From assembly GCF_000004195.4 (NCBI RefSeq), contig NC_030678.2, forward strand, positions 89,316,904 to 89,380,903: DNA of 64,000 nucleotides. The letters are read 5' to 3'. Below, one piece after another: positions 33,488-45,977 of this stretch (position 1 is the stretch's first letter; every line of letters begins with the position of its first letter). Under the pieces are notes generated by a model, which worked only from the letters and a program-made list of their open reading frames with translations, did not search any database and was not told where the DNA came from. The stretch is from Xenopus tropicalis. Taxonomy: Eukaryota > Chordata > Amphibia > Anura > Pipidae. A program made the translations under genes and the position numbers.

Positions 33488-35526
33488 TAAGGACCAAATC
33501 TAAGCTGCACGGTCTCCACTGTGTTGGTTATTGGTTACAGTTTTGTAATGTAAAACAAGCATAACATGTTCTGTGGACCCTGGTCCGTGAAGGTAGCATC
33601 CCATTAAATCAAGCAAATGCCATAAGTAGCCCTCAAGGACTTGAGTGACTATCTTAAATTTAATATGTTTTATAGACTGTAAAGCCACAACAGGTTGAGA
33701 GGACCCATTGCCTCTTGGGGTATAGAGGTTTAAATAAAATCCTTGAAATTGCTGCCTATGAAAACTAGAACAGCGATACCTGCACAGTACAAAAAATCTA
33801 CCACAAGAAGAAAAGCTCTTGCTTTGATAGGGTGGTTTGATACCCCTACCGTGAAAAACGTTTGGGGAAAGTGAAGTGTACACTGTGTCAAGTTGCTCGG
33901 ATCTTCCCAACCAGTTTGTCCCATTCATATTTACCAGCTAAAATATTGTCACCAATTGAACCCCTTTTCTAGGGTCCTTCCACTCTCTCAGCAAACTTAT
34001 CAGGTCTTATGGCTTCAAATACCATCTATACTGATGAAACAAAATTCTTGCTCTTTGCCTGTTCTTCATCTTCTTTTGTTATATCTCATGTGTTCATCTG
34101 TTGTTCTACTATAAAACAAAACTTGTTGCGTTTATACCCACCCATACTGTCATAGTAATAACACTTACTTTGCGGTCAGATTTGTTAATAACTTTTCCTT
34201 TACACTGTACATCCAATAAATCAAATAATCTCACTAGTTACATCTCGAAAAAATTCCTGCAACGATGCACCCCTCTAGAGTACAACAACCTACTTCTTAC
34301 TGTCACTCCCCTGCATATGCCCTTAATAGATCCATAATGTTGCTGTAAAACTCAACTAAAGGTGGCCCTCAAAGGCATATTTAAGCAGCTGATTTGGGTC
34401 CTTCAGACCATTTTCGGCAGCTTATCTGCCCATGTACGGGAACCCCTGAATGGACAATATCAGGCCTACAACTGGCCAGATGTTGTAGTTCATTGGTTTG
34501 GCCCTCTAATTACTCTGATATTGCCCACCTTAGATGGGCATATAGATGGAAAGATCCACTCATCTGGCTGCCTCCACAAACAAGCGGATCGTATATTGTT
34601 ACCAGGGTGCTGCCCAAAAGGTCCACTAGACAGAGAGTAATAAATATCTTCACTAAAAAGGTAACCATGTTAAAAATTAGCTCTGTGCCATGAGACAAGG
34701 TAAGAATCTAGCCTCAGGGTCAGTGAGTGGCCAGCTACCAGGGGTGGCAAAAAGCTGCCTTTGGTAACTTAAAGAAGAGAATTTCCGTTTTTAAAAATAA
34801 AAATTTGACTCTAAGTGCAGAGGGAGCACTAGCAGAGCAAGGTGTGGCTCGTTCTTGACCCGCTCCAAACATAAAAGAGGTAAGTGTGGATGGCACTAAT
34901 AGCAGCTATAATAAAGTAAAGAACATAGAGAGTAAACTTCTGTCCTACACTAACCTAAGATATTGATCAAGACTCGTGAGTTGGATCTATATCAAACATG
35001 AAAAACAAACTTGTGAAAACACCATGTCTTTATTTTAGCACAAACATTTCTAGTCAAGATTGAACTTAAAAGCTCTTATGGGTTTATTGCAGTGATGTGT
35101 ATCTAGCAAACTGAATGACTATCTAGGAAAAAATGAGAAAACATCTATACTATTTCTTCTGCCAGGTACCCCTGTACCTCTCTGTATTTTTGAGAGATTA
35201 TTTGCATTGATCTATCATGTGGGCAGGGAGGAAAAAGAATACCTACACAGCCACCAAATGATGACATGAGCAAGCATAAGCCTATTCTATCACATCTTGA
35301 CTTAATTAAAATGTGTCTGTTTTGAATCACGCGTTTTCCTTCCCCTTGCGGAGATGGAAATGCACTAAACAATCTCTTTTTATACAACAATAATTTGCCT
35401 ATAAATATCCATTACTTTTAATGAAAAAATATAGTTAGACTGATGCAGGCCTAACTTCTTTAATATCTTCTGTTAACATATATACATGTACACATGCAAA
35501 AATTCTATCCTATATTTAAGGATTCC
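33488..35526. other. Intron/upstream DNA, repeat fragments only
   Basis: A frame of 142 codons on the minus strand (33500-33928) has no family resemblance. Near 34356 CTAAAGGTGGCC may be one end of a family G element without its partner. Nothing else is supportable. Confidence 0.4.
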
Positions 35527-35835
35527 TTTTAAAGGAAAAGTAACACTAAATTTTTTTAAGTAAAAAATCTAATCTACCCTGATCCAATAATTGCCCTATC
35601 CTTCCCAGCGTTTATTATTTTAAATGCTTTATTAGAAAATACCGGCGATCTTCCCTCTTTACAATCCACTATGTGATGAGCGACATCTTCTCCTTGCCAG
35701 ACTCCAAAACCGGAAGTCAATTGTTTGTCTGTACAGAAGGAAGGCAAGGAGGAGATGTGGATCATCGCATAGTGGATTGTGCAGGGGGAAGATCGCCGTA
35801 TCGCCGTGTTTGAAATGACCGGATGCAAAGTTTTA
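35527..35835. mobile_element. T2-like MITE fragment with 60-bp inverted arms
   Basis: It starts TTTTAAAGGAAAAGTAACAC. Inside, CCGGCGATCTTCCCTC and CAATCCACTATGTGATGAGC (35642-35697) face CGCATAGTGGATTGTGCAGG and GGGAAGATCGCCG (35765-35803). The right TTAAAGG end is lost. Confidence 0.5.
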
Positions 35836-36886
35836 GAAAGTATTTTAAACTGGCACATTTGTAGAAAACAATGCAAATAGGGACATCAGATTTAAAACAA
35901 TTTAACATTATCATTTCTGCGATTAATTTGTGACTAATTTAAATAATATCTCTCAATGCATAAACTTTGTAAAGATTAATAAAAAAAAGAAAAGAATGCT
36001 CTAGATTGTGGAAGAGACTTCAGGTCTAAATGGATACAAATTTATAGTATTTTAAGAGACTTTAGGAGCAGATTAAATTTGTGAGACAATGAAGTAACAG
36101 TTTAGGGTGAGGATACGAAAAAAATGTTCAAACCTGTACGGTCCTGCAGACAGACACACCTGTGCTGTTCAGAAACCAGTAACACAGCAAATATCAGCAA
36201 AGTATCATTCCTAAACCAGGTGCGTGTGTGTATAAACTGTCTGTGACTTGTATATATGTATTTAGCATTCACTCTGAGTCACTGAAACAGCATTTGTCAT
36301 TTTCAAAATATGCATTTTAAAGGGACTCTAATGATAATTTAAAAGCATGTCGTTTGTTGCTCTAACGTAAGCATCCAAGACTGTGGCAGCCGATTAAGCT
36401 ACCTGAGTACAAATGTCTGTCATCTACTGGAAAGAGAAAATTAAAAGCCAAATACCACAACAAAACGAAATAGCTGTTTAATACCTAACAATGTTTTGCT
36501 CGTTCAAGAAGGTTAAGCCTTTAAGCCTGTACAGCTGGGCATGCTGCAATGTACTAAACAAAACTGTCACTTATACACTGCATAAAAGCTACCCATCTGG
36601 CCTATTTTATAATGAGTTTGAAGCCTGATTTACTATAATGGAGTTTAAGCACAAGCACCATACTGCACATCACATTAGACTGACATCATAAACAGTTTAA
36701 TTATTTTGTTTTGAGGCACACAGCTACATCTGGCTTAGTGCTTAATGCTTCACATGCCATTTGTATATTAAAAGACATATTTAATCTAAACAAGCTATGC
36801 AAAAGGAAAATACCAAAGTATCTGTAATTTAACAGTTATCACCATTATCTCACACATAAAATCTTATTTTTTTTTTTTATCTAATG

Positions 36887-37190
36887 CAGTACTGTCCAAC
36901 TTCTGTGGTACCGAGGGCCAGAATTTTTCTGGCCTACATGGTGGAGGGCAGATAATGGAAGACAGTTTTGACCACTCCCCTTTTTTAAACTGCACCCATG
37001 TCATCACAAGAGCTTTTAAGACCATACCCACATTAACGGTGGCAGCGCAGCAAAAACCCAAATGGTTGGTGCTCACTGCAGGGATTTCACCCTTCTTTCA
37101 TATGTGAAAGAAGTTTATAATGTTAAAAAAAAAAAGGTTTATAATGTCATATTAAGGCATACCCTTAAATCCATATGGCTCCTCCCCCCC
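36887..37190. mobile_element. Partial hAT-like element (CAGTACTGTCCAAC end)
   Basis: CAGTACTGTCCAACTTCTGTGG resembles a known type of hAT terminus (CAG-GCTGTCCAAC). The right end is not clear, and the limit given is approximate. Confidence 0.35.
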
Positions 37191-37265
37191 TGTGGGTAGC
37201 ACAACAACCTCCAGCACATAATTACACACCTTATGGACTAAAAATGATTATTTCCAATTGCCAGG

Positions 37266-37425
37266 TTCTACTCCCACAGGCAGCATAGGGCAAACAGAGT
37301 ATGGTACACACAGTTAGCATAGGGCAGGCAGAGTTCTGCCCTATGCTGCCTGTGTTTGCCTTGCTCTGCCTGCCCTATGCTGCCTATGTGTGCCATACAC
37401 CCAGGCAGCATAGGGCAGACAGTAC
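37266..37425. repeat. Small minisatellite around GGCAGCATAGGGCAG, mixed orientation
   Basis: AGGCAGCATAGGGCA occurs at about 37277 and 37404, with variant TAGCATAGGGCAGGCAG at 37315. The inverse CTGCCCTATGCTGCCT occurs at about 37336 and 37368. Direct and inverted copies alternate, allowing hairpins. Confidence 0.6.
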
Positions 37426-37559
37426 ATACAGTGACACAATGCTGGCACTGCTCCTTCATAAACCCTTTGGGTAAATATAGGAAATGCCTAGTTGATGAAA
37501 CTGAAAGCCCAACCAAATCTGCTATAGGTCCAATTTTACCTACAGTGAAAATGGAACCA

Positions 37560-38920
37560 TAGTACTAAGATATAACTTACAGTTTAGGGGGCATTGACAA
37601 TGTTACCAACTTTATATAACTGATTGTTTGAGGTCATTACATTTTTATTTACACACAATCTAGGATCATCATCCACAAAGCACAGAATTACTTGATTTTC
37701 ATACAGAACAGCATCAACACTAATCCCTGCTCAACATCTCTACATGTTATCACAGCACTAGGCAAAGCACTGAACTTAAATGACCTTTCAGTTGATTTGC
37801 TTTCCTGCTAAAGGGGACCACATTTTGTTTTAACATGTTATCCATTATTTATATAGAGTCAACATATTTTAAACACTTTACACAGATCATCTAAATCAGT
37901 CCCTGCGCTAGGCAGCTTAGATCAGCAGCTTCACTATTCAATTCAGACACACAAAAGGGTCAATTACATTTGAAGCCAATTTGCATGCAATAAGATTGAT
38001 GATTGATAGGTGGCACCCCACCATGTAGAAACCCTTGCAATTTTGCAGTAATAATTTTTTTTTTGTTTTGTTTTTTAATTTATCCATTCATAGATATAGC
38101 CACAGCTTCAGTGCTTTAGACATAAAAGCTTTCAGCAGCTGTGCTGTCTCACACTCCACACTCCCTGCAGTGTGAGCCAATCAGACACTTGGTACCTGAA
38201 CACAGCATGTTCAGGTGGGGCTGCCTGGCACTCATGGCTGCATCTCTGGAGGACTACAAGAGCATTAACAATCAAATAAAGGGAATTCTCCATCTCTAAA
38301 GAGAGACGCCATCTCTCCACTAGAGAGAACCAGATTCTCCAAAAGGTGGCCATGTAAAAGCCAATCTCCTATGTTCTCTGAGCGTTTGGCTCACGGGCCA
38401 CATGGATGGAGATCTTACTAAAGGCCACGCATGTTATGGCTACACTTTTATTTCTCCGATCAAGTCACACTAGCTATCAGAAAGAGTATAGAAGCCTCTT
38501 CCCTTCCTTATCTCGCAATGAACCATGCACTGGTGTATTGGTAGATGAATGTTTTAAACTTGCGTTATCCCAGAATGGACTAATATGTATAGTAGACGGA
38601 TACTGGTCAGGATCAATGCCCAACAATACACAGACAAATAATGTGCACCTATGGCCGCCGTAACAGTGCTATTTGTCTTTAGGAACATTCCCACTATTCC
38701 TTCAGTGTAAAATGTCACCTGTCTCCATGCTGAAGATTGTCATTCCAGATGCAGTCAGCTTTCCCCTCTCTGCCACATTTATTAATGGAGCAAATGATCA
38801 CCTGTTTCTCTAGGCTTTAGATTCCCTCTAACCTGTTACCACCTACCTGTCGTGAATCCAGGAATTATCTTTTCAGAGAAGTGGAAGAAAGGCAAAAGAT
38901 GAAGGAAGTATATCTATAGT
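37560..38920. other. Intron/upstream DNA, nothing identified
   Basis: Only short chance frames are present. Words near 38375-38420 (CTCACGGGCCACATGGATGG) may be a repeat fragment. Confidence 0.4.
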
Positions 38921-38972
38921 ACTGGCTTTCTCAGTTCAGAATCAATCTCAATTCTGAACAGAGAAAGCCAGT
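38921..38972. repeat. 52-nt hairpin with 22-bp stem
   Basis: ACTGGCTTTCTCAGTTCAGA-AT (38921-38942) pairs with ATTCTGAACAGAGAAAGCCA-GT (38951-38972) with one mismatch and an 8-nt loop. Pairing does not extend outwards, so it is shorter than a typical microRNA precursor. Confidence 0.6.
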
Positions 38973-39309
38973 TGGATGACTAGCAAAACATCTTCAAGAA
39001 AAACTTGACTTAACTGAACATGCAGGTAATGCAGCCCTAATCCAAACTGTAATACCATCTTATCACTCAATACTTGCTCTACTATTAGGGCATCTATGGG
39101 TACCTGAACATCTGGACAACTCTATTTAGACATCTGTTCTTTGCCCACTGATTATTATTATTATAGAGATTTAGGGTCCCCTGAAAAAAAGTTAAGAAGC
39201 ACTATTCTGTAACTATTCTGTAAAAAAAAATATATATATTTACGCCTCCTAAGCACTTTCTCAAAATGCATTCACAGTTGCCACCTGGCCCATAAAAATG
39301 ATGCTTGAT

Positions 39310-39500
39310 TAGGGTTGCCATCAGTACATTCTGGGCAGAGGGTGGCCAATGATGTCACTGGGGGTAGGTCTATGACAAGCAGTCATGACTATGTAAATTA
39401 GTTAGTGGCCTGTCTGGAAAACCAGGCAAATGGTTTTGATCTGGACAGCCCTTCGGAAAACCAGGTTGCCTGGTTAAAAACCGAACAGGTGGCAACCCTA
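39310..39500. mobile_element. hAT-type MITE with TAGGGTTGCCA end
   Basis: TAGGGTTGCCATC on the left and AGGTGGCAACCCTA on the right. A perfect 8-bp duplication, TGCTTGAT, flanks it (39302-39309 and 39501-39508). Internal GGCAA and GCCTGGT words form further foldbacks. Confidence 0.8.
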
Positions 39501-39508
39501 TGCTTGAT

Positions 39509-42106
39509 GACAATGTTAGTTATAGGAAAGAAAGATAAAATACAGGAAAGCTGTTATTTTTAACAGAAAAGGCGGCAACTCTACTTACAGCAAAACATAA
39601 ACCAACTCATCCTGACATCTATTTTGTTTAATTCATATACTATTTATACAGTATATAAATGCATTTTTCAAAATGTTTCTTTACAGATGCTCTTTGATGC
39701 AATCTGTACATGGCGTCTGTTTGCTTACCTTTTGTTAATCAAGTTTAGCAATAAAAGGCAAAACTTAAAGCAGAAAAACAGCATTTGTATGCTTGTTTGT
39801 TAGCTCATCCTGGGGAAAGGATGTTAGTGACATTATACTGATCTTCTTAAGACTGTAAATCTTTTTTCTGAATGAAACTACTTGCCTCCCAAGTGCCCAA
39901 GTAACTATTAACTCACTAGAAAACTAACCAAGCATGTTATTTTTTTATTTGTCTGTTCAATGGAGGCCACAATTTCAATGGTTTAGACAATATAACAATA
40001 TAGAAGCACCTATTCAAATAATAGGTTAAAACTTAAATAGACCATATAATATTTTATATTAAAATTTTGTAATAAAAAGGAAGACATATTTCTCCTTCAT
40101 TTTTCTCTAAGAACTATGATGTGTCGGCACATTAAGTATCATTACTGCAATTATTTCACATGTGCTCACCTTTCAAGAATTCGACATCCAAAAGCAGAGT
40201 AATATTTCCCTTCACAAACCATTCCAGCACACATCAGCTATTCTTAAAACCTGATCCTGCAGAAACAAAAAAGGAACATTTCAGAAAAGGAATTAAAATA
40301 TTTGACCTGTTTCATGCACTTAGTGTGTTTTTTTATCCAAGGATCCCACTGCCACAAAAAAACCCATAAAATTAAGAATAGAACCACAAAAACAATTCTG
40401 CCTCTGTATAAAAATACATAGAACACACCTAGAATATTGTAGTTCTCACAGCTATGAGACCAAAGCTTGTACCCTAGGCCACAGCATTGATCAATGCTGC
40501 ATTTCTGGACTACAGCTTTTAGCAGTACGAGGGTGCAACAAGCCTGTGCAATGTAAACTTTGTCCCAAAAATAAAAATATAAAAAATATTTTATCGACTC
40601 TATCTACTTAACAGGGCTCCCAAAGTGAAGGTGTACACACTGCACCTGTTTATAAAAAATATTCTATGATACGTTTACTAAGAAAGTGCATGATGCAGTT
40701 TTTGGATATAATATAGTAATTTGTAACGGCGGCACCTAGATTACTGAGCTGGCAGACTGAAACACCAGAGACAGAGGAACAGCAAAGATTAAACTCAAAT
40801 GGTGTAACTAGAGGGAGCAAACACCACAACTACTGGAGAGCCTGGGTCTGTTTCCTTTGTAGGGGGCCATGGGGGTGGGAGGGGGGCGCACAATGCTCAT
40901 GAAATCACAGGTCACCCAACGGTTAACTGTAGGAGACCCACGAAGCCCCCAACTAAAGGACTCTTAGTTAAGCCACTGGTAAAAATTAAAAAGAACAGAA
41001 AGCACCTAAAAAAAAAATCTTTATTGCTGGTGTAACGAGTGTTTAAGATGAACTAGCCCTTTAACAATATCAAAACACCAAATATTCACACGCATAGATT
41101 AAGCCAAATGCTAACTGCAGCTCAGGAATACAGAAGCCTAGGATAATAAATTCCTTTCTGCTCTATCCGACTGCAGCTCTGTACTGTGCACCACAGGTGT
41201 GTAGGTCTGGTGTAGGGTTACAGGGATAGGTCAGTCACGTGCTCTTTGACAGGATTGGTCTGTAACCTCCCAATGAGTGACATCACCACAAACACACAAA
41301 ATCAGTTTTTGAATGTGTGAATGTGCGCTAATCTTGGCAGTCAAGACGCTGCACTTGGTATTTCCAAAATCTACTTATTCTCCCTTTTTCAAAGCACATT
41401 TCTCTCAGCTAGGAAAATGCAGAAAATCAAATTAACAAAATTAGTGCTGAAAAATTTATGCTGTACCTCCATCAAACAGCCAACAATTCATCCTTTGATC
41501 AGCTGAAGTGATTTTTCTTTTCCCTCCAGGCTATTTACCTGTCACCAAGCATTGTACCTTTGTTGTCCTGCAACACCTAGACAAACCATCCCATTTTTAT
41601 AGTTATGCACAATTACGTGACCTTACTTCAGTTCGCAACTCAGGCGTCTGTGATAACGTCAAGCCAGCAACTGAAACACAAAACTATTCAGCCGACAGCT
41701 CGGCTCCACCCATCCCTACAGGGGGCAAATTTCATGCACAGTGTGTTTTGCATTTTTGACATAGTTACCAGTTAATGGTCTTGTGGGAAGCTAAACATGC
41801 AGAGGACGGAGGAGAGGTTGTTGAACGTCACAAAATGGCTCGATAAAGATCTTCCTTGGCAATTACTAAATTTTACTTCCATGTCAGCATTTATCTCCAC
41901 TCTTTTTCTTTTACACCCGCATCACTTTTCAAGGCTCCTTTGTATCCACTTTCCTCCTGTCACCTCCTCCCCAGGTAAAAGGGAGGGAGGAGGAAGAGGC
42001 AGCACATCAAACTTCTCCTCTGCTATTTCAACCTTTGTACTAGAGGTTATGCCCCGTCACACACATCCACCCATCACAATTAACCTCTTAAGTATATACT
42101 AATATT

Positions 42107-42111
<5 letters not shown>
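39509..42111. other. Intron/upstream DNA, no gene recognised
   Basis: AT-rich. A frame of 101 codons at 41797-42102 is low-complexity towards its end and unlike any family I know. A T2-like right end (TAGCCCTTTAA) is at about 41056-41063. Confidence 0.4.
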
Positions 42112-42149
<38 letters not shown>

Positions 42150-42370
42150 CATACATACATACATATAAGACAAAAAAGTGTCAGCACTCACAGGATTTAA
42201 AATATTTGAAAAAGGATAAATTTTATTACAAAATATGAAAAAGGAACATTACAGACCTCAACGTTTCAGTCCCCCACAGGGACTTTCGTCAGGAGGCAGA
42301 GAAAAGACAGTACAAACAACTCTCACTCAAATGTACATATATACAAACACACACACACACACACACACCC
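42112..42370. repeat. Microsatellites (TA)n, (CATA)n and (CA)n with a repeat fragment between
   Basis: (TA)n at 42112-42145 runs into (CATA)n to about 42165, and (CA)n lies at about 42345-42368. Between them is a fragment carrying CAACGTTTCAGTCCCCCACA and GGGACTTTCGTCAGG, reminiscent of 2860 and 55390. Confidence 0.75.
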
Positions 42371-42812
42371 TAAACTTGGATTATTTTTTACATTTACATT
42401 CTGAAATAAGTTCATTTATCGGTATAAAATTAAAGCATAGTCTGTTTCTACTTTAGTGGACCAGTTTCTTTTAGCCAGCTGCAGGTGTAACAACAAAAGC
42501 AAACATATGATTGGTTTCTATGGATTACTGTGCATTTCCACATTTGCACAGTGTTTATAAAGCAGTACCATTTGTATTTCAATGAAAAAAAAAAGTCTTT
42601 CAGACTGCATCATATATTTTATCTTGTCGACTGCTGACATGGCATACAGTGTTTCCTTCTTACAGGCATATAATGTCAGATCTTCCATGTAATTTACACA
42701 CCAGATTTTTCTATCAGTCCCATTACTTTTTAACCCATGCAACTACATCCAACTTGTAGGAATGCAATATTGACCAGACAACATCCTACAAAATCTCCTG
42801 TGTAGTTCAGCT

Positions 42813-42903
42813 CTAAGGGCTGTGACAGACGGGGAGATTATTCGCCGCGTGACAAATCTCCCTTGTTGCAGCGACTTATCTCCCCGTCTGTCACAGCCCT
42901 AAG
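42813..42903. mobile_element. Minimal family K MITE, copy 2
   Basis: CTAAGGGCTGTGACAGACGG-GGAGATTA faces its inverse TATCTCCCCGTCTGTCACAG-CCCTAAG. With only about 91 bp in total, it is little more than two ends. Confidence 0.7.
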
Positions 42904-42938
42904 GGAGGTTGGAAAAAGGTTGTTATGTGTATAATGGT

Positions 42939-43345
42939 TTAGGCGGATGCCACACGTGGCATTTTTACGCTGCGTATTTTCTAATTCTCTCAGCGGCTGA
43001 AAAACGCCTGATATCATCATCCATAGAAATAACTTTAAAAGACTAGAAGCAAACCACACATTGCGGAAATACGCTAGAAAACGCCTTAGCACAGATTTTT
43101 CAAGCGTTGGCTGAAATACACCAGTATTTGCAAAGCAAGCTATTCCTATGTATACACAAAGGCAGCTGCCAGACCTAGCTGAAATACGCAGCGTTTTTTT
43201 ACTATTTTGCACCATGGAAACGGGATTTGCTACGTCACCAGTACTAGGCTGAAAAACGCAATAGTCAGGGGCTGTGTGGCTTGTGCTGCGTTTTTAGGCT
43301 GAGAAAAAACGCAGCGTAAAAACGCCACATGTGGCATCAGCCTAA
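42939..43345. mobile_element. Palindromic MITE with TTAGGC-GATGCCACA ends
   Basis: TTAGGCGGATGCCACACGTG-GCATTTTTACGCTGCG on the left and CGCAGCGTAAAAACGCC-ACATGTGGCATCAGCCTAA on the right. Many AACGC/GCGTT words inside strengthen the foldback. The 125-codon minus-strand frame across it is incidental. Confidence 0.65.
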
Positions 43346-43518
43346 CTTTGAATTTGTGTTATCAGGTGTAAAAAAAAAAAAACCAAAAAACCTCATAAAA
43401 AAAAAAAAACACAAACTCTCAAAGTAAGGAGTACTAGTAAAATTGTAATAAAAGCAAAAAAGCATGGTAGTTGATGATAAATACACCTGTTAAAAATATT
43501 TCATGCTGCAAACAACTC

Positions 43519-43780
43519 TTAAGGTGACCACAGAAGGGTCAAGTTAGCAGCATATCGAGTGTGTATGTGGCCCTCAGACGGGCCTGCCCAACCAATATTT
43601 GGGAGAAAATAAGCCAGGTGTCTATGGGGCAGGTTTTAAAATGCTGTTGAGGCAAGGAGGGCATTGGATCGTTGATACAGCCCTCGCCCTGACAGCCTGT
43701 ATCCCACCAATGGGATCCTATATCCGCCACCTCAAGGTAGTTGTATCGGTAGAAGATCTTTCAGTATATGGTCAGCTTTA
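43519..43780. mobile_element. MITE, family G-like, copy 3 (diverged)
   Basis: TTAAGGTGACCACAGAAGG on the left and ATATGGTCAGCTTTA on the right. The interior shares TGTATCCCACCAATGGGAT-like hairpins but is clearly diverged. Confidence 0.45.
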
Positions 43781-45926
43781 CATGGTTTGAAGCCCAGACT
43801 GAGCACAGAAGAAGTTGGCTTTACAATTGGTAGATTGGCACAAAAATCATGTATTAGTTAACTGGTTTCTATCATGGCTCAGTCATTTGGAATACCCAAC
43901 TTCCAGAGTGATGATCAACATGTTTGATGCAGAAAAAAAAATAAAGTTAGGCTGAGGTGGCACCACACAAAAACCCATGTATATTTTACACTTCACAATA
44001 CTCTCAGTACAGTTGAATCAATGAAGGCAATATACACTAAGGGGGGCTCAAACAAGTTAAATTGGTTTATCAATTTAAACTTGGGTATAAGCAGTCCAGT
44101 TATACATGTTTTTACATGTATTATTCAGATATACAAGAGGGAATGGTGGCTATATTTATTACAGTCGTACAAAAGGGAAATTCAGTGATCCAAAACCTGC
44201 TGACTTACTATTGTGTTGCAATTACAGAGAACTTTGCCTCAAACTCCGAAGCAACAACACCGGACTCTCCCATTTTTATAATGAATAGAGTTTATTTTCA
44301 TACATATTGTAGCAAATTGTGTTTGTGTAAAACAATAAGAAGAAAAACTGTGCTACAAACAAAGGTTGAAATCTGACAAAGGGAAAGCAATAAAAACACA
44401 AAATTACATTTGTGAGTCTGTTACTTCCTTAAACTGCTAAAATCCTACAATATAAAAATTAAGGCCAATGGGACATATGGCATTTTACCCACCGCAGCAC
44501 TCACTTTGAAAATGAGCACACCCCAAATATCCCTACCACCAATAGCAGTTTCTCATTCAAATAAAAATGAAGAAAGCTCTACCTATTGCTGCTGTCTGAA
44601 GGAGCTTGAAAGCAAGTAATCCCATCTGGTAATGTAAGAAAAAAAAAAGTGACATTTGATAACATCTGGTAACCCACCGCTGACCAGTAAATGCTACCTT
44701 CTGATTGGTTGCTTGAGTTATTAGACAAGTAAAGACTATGGGGCATATTTATTATTCTGTGTAAAAAACAGCAAGAAAATTCACCACATAACGCCAGGCT
44801 TTGCCATGTAAAAACTGGCGTAAAATCGGCATAAGTGTTTTATGCGTTTTTTCTTACGCCGGAACCAACGTAAAATAACGGCATAAAATTGGGTGTTCAG
44901 ACGGCGGTCTTCTCAGTTTGCATAACTGCATAATCCATGGGTACATTTTCACCTCCCTTCCGCCCCTGCTCTAGTTCTTCTGCATGTTCCCAGGTACATT
45001 TCTTCATCCCCCCCCTCCAGAGGCAGATTTCTTCTACATGTCACCATTCATGGGTACATTTAGCCCTCACTTTTTCTCAAGGGCACATTACTTCCAGCTC
45101 CTACAGCCTGCATAGACTGCATTCATTGCTACCTTACGCTGACAAAATGCTCTTTAGTAACCCAAAGAAACCAGGCTCCACAAAATTGGCTTTTTCTTTA
45201 AAAAGTTAAAAAAAAAGTGATTTCCAACTGCTAATTTATTTACATTTATACATAGTGGGACATAGAGTAAAGGTCAGTCAGTTGATAAGGTTTAATAAGG
45301 AACATTGTGGTGCATTTCTGTCTCTACTAAATGGTGGAGTTATAGATAAAGCCTCACGCTGCATTTTTTAGCAGACATTGCTCTGAATCTTTTTTTTCTC
45401 TCAGTTACTGCAATGCGTCACAGATGCTTAATGCAGTGTAAACCCCCCCCCCCCCAGTTCTGCTAAAAAGGGTTAAATCCCACAAACTGCCTCCTCATAC
45501 ATCCTGCCCCTCCTTTTTCATATAGAGGAGATGGGCTTCCTGTTAGGCAATACCAGAGAATGGAAAAGAATGCAAGGAACAAAAGGGAAGACATCAGGAA
45601 TGTTTATGCCATGTCCAGGCAAAGAAACCTAAAATGTAACAGTATATAGAAAATGGTTACATGTAATCTCTCTGTTCATTTTCCTGTATTTTTGTTTTCT
45701 TAAAATGGATCCTTGCAACTTTTGTAATGTAATCCATTTGAACAATTAATTGAGTCCTGACTGTCTGCCACTTCTATAATTTTTTTTGTTTTAATTATTT
45801 CCTTCTAGTTAATAATGTAAAAAGCTTTAATCCTTTTCTGTGCATTGGTTGGCTCCTTGAGTTTTGCTGCATGTTGCAGTGTAGATTAACGTGTTGCATA
45901 TATTTTCCCAATGTCAATAATGTATT
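43781..45926. other. Intron/upstream DNA, MITE remnant and C tract
   Basis: GGGGCATATTTATTATTCTG at about 44741 is one end of a palindromic MITE type like 8611-8790, with no clear partner. A run of 13 C lies at 45443-45455. No gene is visible. Confidence 0.4.
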
Positions 45927-45977
45927 TTAGTCTCCCACTTTCTCATATACTTCGATTGCCTGCTCAAATGGTGAAGT
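45927..45977 (-). other. Candidate exon start with 16-codon frame
   Basis: A strong acceptor on the minus strand (CTAGATTATATTCTGTTTTTCAG, branch-like word plus pyrimidine tract) is followed by an open frame reading TSPFEQAIEVYEKVGD and a TAA. It is on the LUZP1 strand and upstream of it, so it might be an alternative or 5' non-coding exon. No clear donor follows. Confidence 0.18.

Noticed and set aside
33500..33928. 142-codon minus-strand frame just upstream of LUZP1
   Set aside because: Composition is unlike a coding exon, no splice sites bound it, and it is not related to the LUZP1 N-terminus.
41797..42102. 101-codon plus-strand frame
   Set aside because: Runs into low-complexity GGAGGAAG and microsatellite sequence. 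No signal of a gene.
42838..43215. 125-codon minus-strand frame
   Set aside because: It overlaps two MITEs (42813-42903 and 42939-43345) and derives from their repeated words.
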